Source: Dirofilaria immitis (lineage: Eukaryota > Nematoda > Chromadorea > Rhabditida > Onchocercidae). Taken from it: a stretch of 64,000 nucleotides of DNA. The stretch lies in contig JAKNDB010000053.1 of assembly GCA_024305405.1 (NCBI GenBank), positions 434,001-498,000 on the forward strand, written 5' to 3'. The notes beneath the pieces were generated by a model. The model ran no database searches, was not told the DNA's origin, and saw nothing but the letters and a program-made list of their open reading frames with translations. Made by a program: the position numbers and the translations under genes. Positions 1 to 11,428 of the stretch are shown in pieces; positions within the stretch are counted from its first letter, which is position 1, and every line of letters begins with the position of its first letter.

Positions 1-99
1 AAATTTAATTTACTTTTAATTAGTATAAAATGCAAATTAAAATTTATACGACTAAATCAATATCGTTCTTAATGATATTCTTAATTAAAGTAAGCGCTA

Positions 100-322
100 G
101 AAAAATACCTGACAAATTGATGATTTAATATCTTCTTGAAATACCTAACAGATTGATGGTCTAATATCTTCTTGAAATACCTAACAGATTGATGATCTAA
201 TATCTTCTTGAAATACCTAACAGATTGATGATCTAATATCTTCTTGAAATACCTAACAGATTGTTGATCTAATATCTTCTTGAAATACCTAACAGATTGA
301 TGATTTAATATCTTCTTGAAAT
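100..322. repeat. 36-bp tandem repeat, about six copies
   Basis: A unit of about 36 bp containing CTTGAAATACCTAACAGATT followed by GATGATCTAATATCTT is repeated head to tail roughly six times with a few substitutions. It lies just upstream of the first recognisable exon, in what is probably intron or flanking DNA of that gene. No coding potential is seen in it. Confidence 0.9.
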
Positions 323-427
323 GCTTGGCATCTTAAAATATTTTTGTTCATTTATTTAATTCTCTATTTCCTTTTATTTCTAATATTATTTAAATATCCA
401 AGCATATATGATAATGCTGAATTTTAG

Positions 428-2968
428 TGGAAATATGAAGGATATTTGGATGAGGAAAAAGCAATCATAAATCGTGGCCTAGAAAATGCCAATCGATTAA
501 CTTCATGGTACTTGGAACGTTTGAAAAGTATAGAAAAACGGACAAGTTTATTAGATCGAGGATTGGTACCTATTGTTAGTAAATATGATGCTTTTGTTTT
601 TTTTTCGATTTCGAAATTAAAAATATTTTCTGAAATTTGTTTTTTGTTAATATAAAAAGGATAAAAGAAAATGCTGAAAATATTGTTTATTAAATTTTTT
701 TAATGTGATAAATTATATTTTCAATTAAAATAAAATTAATAAAATTTTGACAATTGTTATTTTAGGATATTTTTAATTTTTATTTTATAAATAAATTTAA
801 TGAAATTTCGTTCCATTCATTTCAAATTTTTGATTTCTTTCTTTTATTTTTTTATTTTGCAAATTGATATAATTTATTTTTTGAATAAATTTACTTCAAT
901 GATACAATAATTGTTAATATATATTTTTGTACAATATGATAAAATTATTTTAAATTATCATTACGAATAATTAACAACTGATTACTATTTCTTCTTCATT
1001 TTTTTATTTATTCTCGAAGGAATAACAATCATCGAGAATATTATATTTTATGTCTTAGTTGCTTATTATTTATTTGCTTATTTATCCATTGCTTACTTAA
1101 TATATTTACCTGCTAATTAGTCGAAGTTCATTAATTATACTTGTTTCATTTTTGTTTATTCTCGAAGGAACAACAATCATCGAGAATACTATATTTAATG
1201 TCTTAGTTGTTTATTATTTATTTATTTCTCGTTTATTTATCCATTGCTTACTTGTTACCTTTACTTGCTAATTAGTTGAAGTTCATTAATTAAAGGATGA
1301 AGCTGTACATGAAGAAAAATTAAACTATCTTCGTGCTCATATCGCCGAAATTAATAGACGAATAGCATCATTAATGGAAAGTAGTGATCGTTCATTTCCA
1401 ACACATTCTAATTTACAGGTTTTTTTTTTTCGATTCATTCTGTTACCTTTTTTCGGATTATAATAAAATGCTAAAATTAATTTTTAATTATTTCCAATTT
1501 ATATTAATTATAATTAGTAAATAAATTAATATTTAAATTTATGTACAAAAATGATTTATATTATATATTTAAAAAATAAAAAATTGAAAATTTAACTTTG
1601 AAAATGATTATAAGAATTTATTAACTTAAAAGAATATGTATATGTAATTAAAATGAACAGAATTTTTTTTTTTTGCAACCAATATATTCTTATTGAAAAG
1701 ATCAAAGCATTGATTCATTATTCTCGAATTATTTGCTATCAAAAACAAAGTTAAATTAGATATCAGACAAATAATCATTTCTCAAAAATTCAAATTATAA
1801 ATACAAATTAATTCCAATCAATCAATTTCCAATCAATTAATCTATCTATCTATCTTTGTTTGAAGTTTGAAGTTAATTCATTTTTGATAATAATGATAAT
1901 AGTATAGTCAGGTCTTTTAAAATATCACTATATTATCCTATGATATGTTACATGATTAATTAATTAGCTTAATTAAACTTTATTTTTATATGCCATATGT
2001 ATGCTACTCTTTATCTATAGGCTAGGACACAAATGCCACAGCCAAATGATGATCATAGCCAATATTATCGTCGACAAAATATCAAATTATGCCAGGTTTT
2101 TTTTGTTTGTAGTACTTTTTTTAATTTAGTATTTTTTATCTTTTCTTTTTTCTCTATCATTCTTTCGTTACAAATGAATAGGTATAGTAAATTAATTAAT
2201 TATAATTATTATAGGAATTGGCTGATAAAAATCTTTTAATTGAACGACTTTTATGTGAAAAAGCTGAAAAGAGCAATGAACATAATAGCGCATTTCGAAA
2301 AGTTAAACCTAAAAGGTTGTAAAATAATTATAAACTTTTTCTTTAAATATATAATAATTATATTTATTCGTTTATATTTTAGTAATTACAATTTTGAATT
2401 ATGGAAATGAAACAACAAATTGATCATTTAATTATATTAGTTTGAAATTGTTTAATTCAATTTTTGCCTTTTGTTTTTAATTTGAATAATTCAGGTAGGT
2501 GGAATTTTGGAGAATGAATATATTTTAGATCTTTTTTATCATATTGATAATTCTTATCATATTGATAATTCTGAATGTTAATGAATATATTTTAGATCTT
2601 TTTTATCATATTGATAATTCTGAATGTTAACGAACTGAATGTTAATGAATATATTTTAAATATTCGTTTACCATATTGATAATTCTAAATGTTAATGAAT
2701 ATATTTTAGATCTTTTTTATCATATTGATAATTCTAAATGATAAGTTTAGAACAGAACATACTCCATTTTTTTATATTTTGATAATTCTAGTGAATCATT
2801 TAAATTAAAGATGATTATATATATATATACTTCAGGTTAACGACAACAACAACAACATCAATACCATCATCATCAAAAACAACAACAACAACAACAAGAA
2901 ATGCTGGAAGTAATCACTACAATCAACCACATTCATGGATGTTATCATCGGAAGCGACATTAATGTGA
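428..2968 (+). CDS. Uncharacterised coiled-coil protein, 5' partial
   Basis: Five exons splice in one frame: 428-565, 1296-1418, 2021-2095, 2215-2315 and 2836-2968. Each has an AG acceptor and GT donor, and the phases match exactly. The product (about 190 residues visible) is charged and helical: DEEKAIINRGLENANR, then EEKLNYLRAHIAEINRRIA, suggesting a coiled coil. A Thr/Ser/Lys-rich tail precedes the stop at 2966-2968. An AATAAA at 3005-3010 fits a poly(A) signal. The first exon opens in frame without an obvious start, so the gene begins left of the window or in an unseen exon. I do not recognise the family. It only loosely recalls suppressor-APC-domain proteins, and that is a guess, not an assignment. 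Confidence 0.65.
1007..1293. repeat. Tandem duplication of about 140 bp in an intron
   Basis: Two diverged copies, about 1007-1139 and 1154-1293, share TTATTCTCGAAGGAAYAACA, ATCATCGAGAATA and CTGCTAATTAG/CTTGCTAATTAG blocks at an offset of about 148 bp. Each copy holds an inverted repeat TATTCTCGA...TCGAGAATA able to form a hairpin. The second copy abuts the 3' splice site of the exon at 1296. Confidence 0.85.
2506..2745. repeat. Imperfect AT-rich tandem repeat
   Basis: About four diverged copies of a unit containing GAATATATTTTAGATCTTTT and ATCATATTGATAATTCT. They fill most of the last intron (2316-2835) of the coiled-coil gene. Confidence 0.8.
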
Positions 2969-4669
2969 ATTGTTGTAATGATATATAATGTTTAAACGGA
3001 ACTGAATAAAATATAATAATTTTCAATTTCTTTTAGCATTTTACTAAATTATTCAAATATCCTGAAATATTTGGATAGTAAACATTTATAAATATTAACA
3101 AATAATATATGATAATTTATTGATTGATTGGAATTTATTTGCCTAAATGTAAATTGAATATATAAATATATTGTTTACTTTTAGAAAAAAGAATTTGAAT
3201 GACTAATTTAACAATTAATCCATCTCATCAATTCTGATTGATTCATTCTTTCATCTTAAATTTAACTTCTAATTATCGTTTGCTTTATCTATTTGTATTG
3301 TTTATTTTTATAAAATATTTATTATAAAGAAAATATAATTTAGATTTGAAAAAAATCGAGAAAAAACATTCAATCAAATGATTTCTTCTCTTCCAGAACT
3401 TTCTAATTTAAAAGAATTAGAAAATTAACGTAATGGAACGAAATAGAATTAATAATTGACAAAATACCAAGGATTAAATTCAATAGAACAAGAAAGCTCA
3501 AGATGATACAAACGATCTAAAAAAAATTAAGAAATAATAAGCATAATCGGATCATACGAAAGTAAGCTGTTGCCAAAGCAGAAATAATTGGATAGGCAAA
3601 TTTTAAAAAACAATATAAATGTACAATTTATAATTTTATAGATTTATTATCTTTATACGTATCAGTTCAAGAATTATAAGTACTTATAATTATTTTCGCT
3701 TCAATTAGCATCGTATAAAATTGTTTCAGATATCTCGAAAAGATTAGCTTGCTTTGTATTATCTGCAAATGGAGATAAACTTCACACTTACATTCAAAAT
3801 TTCTTTTATTACGATATTAATGATTTATCAAACAATTGTGATATCAACTAGCTTATCATCAAAATACAAATGGACAATTTAACAAAACAAGGGTACATAG
3901 ATTATCTCCGCAATGCAATACCCAAACTTATTATCGCAATTTCATTAAATTCATGCGATTAGAATGATCGGTTAATCAGAGATATTTAGAAGAACCTTTT
4001 ATTTGATTTGATTGTTTCATTTGCAAGCAACAAAACCCAAATTATGAATGCTATTTTTAAATTAATAGATTGATTTCAGAAAAATTTCCCTAATCTAGGA
4101 AATTCTATATAAATTTTAAAAAATTTTGAAAGAATAAAATTGACATTTAATACTAGATAGTGAAAATGCCCGAATATCATAGTAAAATATGAACCAATGG
4201 ATACTACTTTTAAAATACACAAGCATTGCCTAAAAAAACACAAATGAACAAAAACTAAAACATCCGATGAATAAACAACGAAACGAAATGAACACAAACC
4301 ATCTTCGATTCCACGATATATTCGCTAATTAGTAAACCTGCATTTCAAGTTACTTTTTTTGCGTAATGTAATCCTATGCTTTAAAATGTCAGAAAATTTT
4401 CAGAAGTAATCGCATTCGATTATTCATGATTGTTCCAAAAAAAAACTACATATATAATATGAATAATAGGCCTCTGAGGATTCTAAACAAGGCCAAATGA
4501 CAACATTCAATTATTTCGCAAAAAAATCGAAGACCATTTTCATAGAAAATTTTCTCATTAATAACGATACGAATTATCACAGACAAAATACTAGTTATCA
4601 ATCGACGGCATTCTGCATTGGAATCAAAAATCCCTTTTTACAAAACTACAAATAATTCTTTCATAAACA
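2969..4669. other. Intergenic stretch between convergent gene ends
   Basis: This 1.7-kb stretch lies between the 3' ends of the coiled-coil gene (+) and LETM1 (-). No supported exon was found. At about 3847-3965 the + strand reads a short peptide containing AYHQNTNGQFNKT. It resembles the YHPxTNGQ block of retroelement integrases, but stops and missing flanking motifs mean it could be a decayed retroelement scrap or chance. The rest is AT-rich, with no recognisable feature. Confidence 0.4.
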
Positions 4670-7600
4670 TTATTTTTTCTGTTTCATATCTGTTGGCACT
4701 TTATTAAGTGTTTGATTTTTTAACGCTTCACTGCTGCTTAGCTTCTCCTTAATAATCTTTGCCGGATCTACTGAAAATCAGAATCAGAAGCAGTGATTGA
4801 TGGAGGAGGAGGATAGGGAACAGTTCCCGAAAGAAATGCCTTCATTGCTTCAATATGTTCCTCTTTTTCAGCATTTCCACAATCGTCTTGATCTGTTCTG
4901 CAGTTAAACGAAGTTCCTTGTGGCTTCCGAACAAAGCTAATGCCTGTAATATATACTCTCAGCGTTAACATAGACACAATTCTCTAATTTTTCTCTTCAC
5001 TGCAAAGAAATCGAGTCAGATATTTACGCTGATCTGCAACCTGTAGGAACACCTATATATTAGTAAAATGGAAAATCTGCACCGAGTGCTGTAATATCCT
5101 TTGTAATATGAATTATTTCCATAATAATAAATAAAATAAAATCAAATGAAGACATACATGTAGAACAAGATTAACATCTATTACACCATCGCTATCTTCA
5201 TCGAGAGCTTGCAATATCTAGAAAATAATCGGTTTGATTAAAGAATCTGTTATGGCCCCTAATACATACTGCAAACGAATTAATGTTAAAAATTTTAGTT
5301 CTTTTAATTTAAAGAAACATACTTTTCGGAATTCTTCTTTGTCTTCTTCGCTCATTTTCTGTAAGGTATGTAACTTAGTTATGAGATCCTCTACTCTCAT
5401 AAGCCTCTCCCTGCAAGAAATGAATTTATGTGCATGCATATGTATTAAATAATGACAAAATAATATCTTTGCTGAACATCAGAAAATCTATTGCAGTAAT
5501 ACAATTAAAAATATGCGAAAAACTTACTTTTTCATTTCTTTTTCCTCGTCAGCAGCGCTTTCGGATATCTCAGCGATAGCTTTTTATCTTCATCAAGCTT
5601 TTCCAACAGCTTATCTGCTTTTTCATCATTTTATTGACACGTGCTCGAAGTAGCTTAGCCCCTCTAGGTTCTTTTTAGATCTTTCATTAATGAATCCAGT
5701 TCTTCTAGATCCTAAATAAAATCTGCTTATCCCTGCTAAATATATTTGCTTATTTGCTATTTTGCTAGATTTAGTAATGAAAAAAAAATAAAAATACATG
5801 AATAAATTGAAGAGACTGGGAATTTTAACCTCATTATGTTCGTTAATTTGTTCTTTCAATTCTTTGATGTCATATTTTGCTTCTGAAACCGCATTGCCAT
5901 GTATAATATTTTCTATTGATTGCACGTGCTCCTGAAAAACGAAAGATTCAAAACTATATATAATATGAACATATCAGAAAGCAAAGAGTCATTCAAAATA
6001 CTGATACTATGAAAAATAGAGAATGAAGAAATAATTTCATCCTGAACTCATTATACGGTATCCCGATTCCAATTAAGAGTTATCCCTTTTATTCCGGTTT
6101 CCGTAACACCTTTCTAAATGTAACGATTAATGATTTCTTACTTCATCAATTTGCAATTTACTGGCGGCATCCATATCAGCCTTTTCTTTAAGTGTTACTG
6201 GTTGCGCGACTTCCAAAACTGGAGCTTTGTCCAGGGCAGGTGATTCTACGGAAAGTTCAGCTGCAACTTTAGCTTCTGCACTAACTGCTGCCTTTGCTGT
6301 TTCAGCTGCTGCTTTTTCTTCCTCAACTTTCTGAATAATCAGAATAATCATACATCACTAGAGTTACTCAATAAACTATACTATTATGTAAATTCATGTC
6401 AATAAATTATGCCTGATATATAATCTAGTTTTCTGAAAATGTGTTCCTCCTGAGAAGCTAGATTGGACATCGAGAATAATTTATTTCATTGAGTTTAAAA
6501 TACCATCATTTTGGATTGGAAAAAAAACCGAATTAGCATAAATATGAGACAGTTTCAAAGAATAATTGACTAACATTTCAATATCCGCAATCTTTCGTCA
6601 TGGCAACGTAAGTTTAAAAAATAAAAGTGTACAATGGAAAAAGAAATAAAATAAAGAAAATTAACTTCTAACCTGAGCTGCCTCTTTCTTTTGGCTTCTT
6701 CCATTGCTTTTCTTTCAGATTCGATAGCTTTCTCAATATTCTGAATAAGATGAAGCCTCGCTCCATAACTCACTTTATCACCTTCAATTTCTGCCAAATT
6801 TTGGCGAGTTTCCTCAGCGATATCTGAAGATGTTAATCGATTCGAACTGAGGACATTTGCAGCTAACATCAAATAGTAAATTTCATTAAAAACGATGTTC
6901 CAAAAAAATTCTTGATACAGATTAGAACTAACTATCTGGTAGGCTTGTTAGTAATGCTTTCAAACGATCCATAAATGTGATATCTTCTGGTAGATAGATA
7001 GTTCGTGATAGGAGTAGCAGTGACGGCGGCACTTTATCATTAAGGGACAGTTCCAGCCATTGTTTTAACTTAAATGAATCATAGATCTCCTTATTATGAT
7101 TAAATTGCAAAATGAATTATGATAAGTGAAGGTAGACGTCCTTCTAAAACTTCAAAATATGGTTAAAAATAATCATTTACCTGTTCCTTAAGACGTCCTT
7201 CACTCATTCCTAAGGAACGCATTCCACGAGCTCTACATGCTGCTTGTAGCTCTGGCACTGTTAAGGAATCTACTCCACCTTCCAAAGCTATTTCCTGAGA
7301 AAAAAAACATAAAAGAATTGCAAATTCATCATAAAGAATTCTCTCCATCTACAACAAAGTTTTACATTCATTCATAAGAGGATTTTATAAATAGAGATCT
7401 TTTTCTTTTTCTTTTTAAAGTTTAGGCAAACCTCGACAGAAATTTTTTAAGTGCTATTGACGTATTTCAACTGTAACTCGAAAAGTAGCTCAACGAATAT
7501 AATGATCCGAAATAAAAAAGCGACAAAATACCATGATTCTATAGTATACCTGATCATCTGCTCTCAGAGCCCGCAACTTTAACGATAATTGAAACCTGAT

Positions 7601-9943
7601 AATTTCAAGCGAACCGAATGGTTGAATATTCAGAAGGCGACATAATGCTCGGAGTGTATTAGCTGGCAAATTGTCTAATGTAAGTTCATCTTCAAACAGT
7701 TTAATATATTTAAGCAAATCTTTGTTGGCAACATAACTTCCTTCTGAACGCACCTAAAAATTATGGTAATTTTGTATCTACGCTATTTCGTGGATACGTT
7801 ACGTCTATTTAACTGTTTCACGTACATTCCTACATAAGTTTAATTAAACTTACAATGCAATATTAATAGCTGATGGAAATCTTCAGTAGAACATTTCTCT
7901 AAATTGTTACAGAACTACGCATTCTTTCAACTTCAGTTTGACTACACATAAAGTTTATTTTAATAGATGCAAACCTTCTTTATGAATTCTGCAAATTCAA
8001 CAGCAATGCTGGCTGTTTTATCATCATTTGAAGCATTTTTCTTCTTATACAAAGCCATTTCTTCCATGGCAGCTTGCAGTAGTTTCGCTGTTTCCAATTT
8101 TGCCTTCAATTTTCTTCGCAATTTTTCCTCCTGCAATATTCGATGAATAATTTTTTCTCAAAAATTGCAAAAATGATAGCATAGTTGCGGCAAAGTACTA
8201 TGAACAATTTGACATAATTTTTAGGAAAGAATTCACTAAAAACCATTTCGTATTTTTTTCTTGGCTAGATGTAATTATTTTGACTGCTCTAAATATCATA
8301 TCAAACACATATCTTAATGGTTTAATGCAAAACAGAAGGAAAAAATACTAAACACTTCTACTTCCACTATGAATCAAAATTTTCTTCAACTATATGAACC
8401 GCTTTCGAAATTCACTGGAATACTTTCACTAATATTTTGGCTTTCACTTATTAATAAAAACATAGATATTCTGTCATTCGAACATAATTAATTCTGTCCA
8501 ACAGTATAAAAATATGATTTAAGAAAAATTAAAAATTCAAGTAAAAAAAATTAATTACCTCTTTGGTAGCATCCTTGAATGTACTTGGCAACATATTCGG
8601 GAATAATTTTAAGAAGAAAGGTAGTGTGAACTCTAGAAACGGTACGATAAGAAAAGCAGAAAACGGAATCAGTCGCAGCACATCGGAAAGCGTTCTCACC
8701 AGTTGTTGTTTTTCACGACGTAATAATGGTTTTCTGCGTAAGAATCGCCATAAATATTTGGTACTTAATCGCATTTCCAGAAATAACAATCGAAATCCAT
8801 GATAGTAATGTTTGCATCCTTCTTTGAAAACTCTGGGCCATCGTATATATATAGGTTCCACGGCTACTTGTTGCTTTGCTTTCTCTATCATCTGGAATGT
8901 TGGATTTCTTGAAAAGAAAAGGCTACCAAAAATCTCAATATTTTAGCGACTAGGAAAACATTTTCTGAATATATTTAAAAGTCGTCAATTGCTATTCATG
9001 TTCCAGATTAGATGATGCTACTAACTATTGTTTGATGTCACTTCTAGGAAAACCCATATATCACCAATGAAATATTGACTAGGCAGTCCTGGTTACTAGA
9101 TAGCCTTCTGTGTGACAGCTAAGAAACTTCAAAATCGTCCTCGAAAAGTCCTAAATTATCTTGAAAAATCTTTTTAACGAACAATTCTTCTGAAATATTG
9201 TCTGAAAGTCATGAAAAATTTAAATTTTGTCATATTTCGAATCTATTCTTACTATAATTCATTAAGAAATATCTTGGGTATTTTCTAAATTGAAAAGTAA
9301 CTTCAAAAATATCTTCATAATACTTCATAGCCAGCTGTATCCATCGCTTTATGCGGTATGGCGTATTTTCAAAGCATCAAATCCGCTTTATATTAAGTAA
9401 GTCTTGCCGTACATTTCAAGGGCATATTCTAAGGTACTACTTTTTCCAAACTGATAAAATGTATAAGAGTTAAAAAAGCGAAATTCATAGAAGTTAAGTA
9501 ACTATTCAAATGCATAAATGGGGTAAATATTCCTTATAAAGCATAAAAATATCACCAAAATCTAATGTTGATGTCGAAAATGAATCATTCATTTCTATAA
9601 ATACTAACCTGTTTACGCGCCTGGCCTTCTTTTTCCTCCAGTGTCGCTTGCTCTTTCAATCTTTTCAGTGTTTCTTCAAGTTTACTCTTGTCATATAAAA
9701 ACATTATGCAAGATGAGTGAAGATTCCGCGTTTCAATTTCGTAAATTTTGAATCTTATCAAAGAATTCCTTGGCCTGAAATACAATCAAATTACATTTAA
9801 CACTGAAAAAAATAAGAGTAATTAATTTGAAAATTTTAATATTACAATAAAAGAGAATGGAAACAAAAACAAAACAGATTACCTGAGAGGGTATATTGAT
9901 TTTTAAATGTATGGAATACCAAGTTATGCGCGCGCCGGAACAT
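4670..9943 (-). CDS. LETM1: LETM1, mitochondrial inner-membrane cation/proton exchanger
   Basis: LETM1 family proteins sit in the mitochondrial inner membrane and mediate K+/H+ or Ca2+/H+ exchange. Fourteen exons read on the minus strand: 9883-9943, 9609-9774, 8559-8891, 7975-8130, 7550-7753, 7181-7294, 6933-7068, 6673-6862, 6142-6330, 5830-5931, 5528-5711, 5323-5410, 5158-5217, 4670-4943. Start ATG is 9941-9943; an Arg-rich presequence with RNLHSS follows. Exon 8559-8891 holds the membrane segment with its conserved prolines ([20 protein letters not shown]). The LETM core follows ([42 protein letters not shown]), then coiled coils and one EF-hand ([12 protein letters not shown]). Frame breaks occur near 4775, 4865, 5582, 5628, 5673 and 6689, and there is a phase mismatch between the first two exons. 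Conserved sequence resumes after each, so the stop at 4670-4672 is inferred. Confidence 0.93.
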
Positions 9944-11428
9944 AATGATATCTATGTTATATTATTACCTGCCACTAAAATTAATACCTAAAATAAATGA
10001 TCAGTAATACTGAGATCAATTGAGCAATAAATTCTTAATATTTTTCTGGTAGAACAGAATATTATATACAGCATCGAATAGTATAAGTGGGAGAGATTAT
10101 TCAAATACCAAACACTACCCATTTCCTTAAATACTTCTTATCAATGCAGCTGATAACAATTCAAAGCGCTTGGTACTTTCAATAACATCCCTCTGTTTTT
10201 TTAATGCTTAGGATATCATTTTATCAATTTCAAAAGCGCAATATAATAAACAGCATATAATTTTACGATTATGAGTCCGAATCCCAATAAAGTTATTTAT
10301 CATAACAAATTACATTTAATCACCAATGTAATAATTTGCTTTTACTGAACAGTACCAGAGTATAACAATAATAGTATCGCATACCCATCTATCATCAAAT
10401 ATAATTTTACAATCTTCTCTATTAGTTAGCCCGTATATTATTGACATAATTATTTTGTACCATTATAAATAACGTGTAATTTCACTTGTATCAATGTAGC
10501 AAACATAGAAAATTGATTAGACTAAATTCAATTCCAAAAAATTAGCCTAATAACGTCAATGTACGCATTTAATTGCAACAAAATCTCATTTTTACCACAT
10601 TTATTTAATAAACCAAGTTTCGATTATTATTTCTGATATATTCTATGCTACTTTATTTGATTTGAAATGAAACTCTTAATTCCATCATCATCTTAACAAT
10701 CTTTCCATTGCAGTAAAATTAAAAAAATGCATGGAAATAGTTTTTCTTTAATATTTGATAAAACTATTTCACAAAACTTTCTCAGATGAAACTGTTTCCT
10801 AATCTAAATCTTATCATTATCATTCATATTCTTTCATGTAGTTATCATTCATATCTCGTTCTTATATTTACCATTGTTGTGCTTGGATATAATTATCTTA
10901 GATTAATTAAATTTGAATAGATTCATTTTCCTTTTTATCTATCTATTATATTACATCTATATATAATATCATATATTTTGCACAAATACTTTTTTCACAA
11001 ATTTTATCGATTATTTTACAAATTCTATCGATTATTTGCAATAACATAAAAAAGGGAATGATATAATTTTATACATAACTATTAAGTACACCTTAAACAT
11101 ATCTATGATATACAGAAAATAAAATAATGAATTTTAATATTCAGTATTATGAAACGAAGAAGGAATTATAAGAAAGAATACGAATTTAATAATAAGTCTA
11201 AAATTATAGAAAAGTTTGGGGACAAAGAAAAAAATGACGAAACCAAAAGAAATTACGAAGCGCATATTTAAAATGGTAACCGAAATCCCGCTTACTATAT
11301 CAGTATGATCGAGATTTGGTTTATTACGTCATGATATATTGGTATTTTATCTACTTCGGTATACGATGACACACGTGATACGTATGTTTTAATTGAATGT
11401 AAAGGATAGAACGTGAAAATCTTGTTTT
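9944..11428. promoter_or_regulatory. Shared upstream region of divergent LETM1 and RINT1
   Basis: About 1.5 kb separates the LETM1 start codon (-) from the RINT1 start codon (+). No exon was found in it, so it should contain both promoters and 5' UTRs. It is AT-rich. A directly repeated TCTATCGATTATTT/TTTATCGATTATTT motif lies near 11006-11034; its function is unknown. No TATA box or trans-splice site could be defended. Confidence 0.5.

Noticed and set aside
4076..4297. 73-residue minus-strand frame in the intergenic region
   Set aside because: Low-complexity hydrophobic translation of AT-rich DNA; no exon signals or family match.
5032..5044. Tiny 13-nt exon in LETM1 between splice-like sites
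   Set aside because: Direct joining of 5158 to 4943 gives an exact family alignment (NLVLHALALFG); the 13-nt exon would break the frame.
8563..8802. Plus-strand frame inside the LETM1 membrane exon
   Set aside because: Antisense of the most conserved LETM1 exon.
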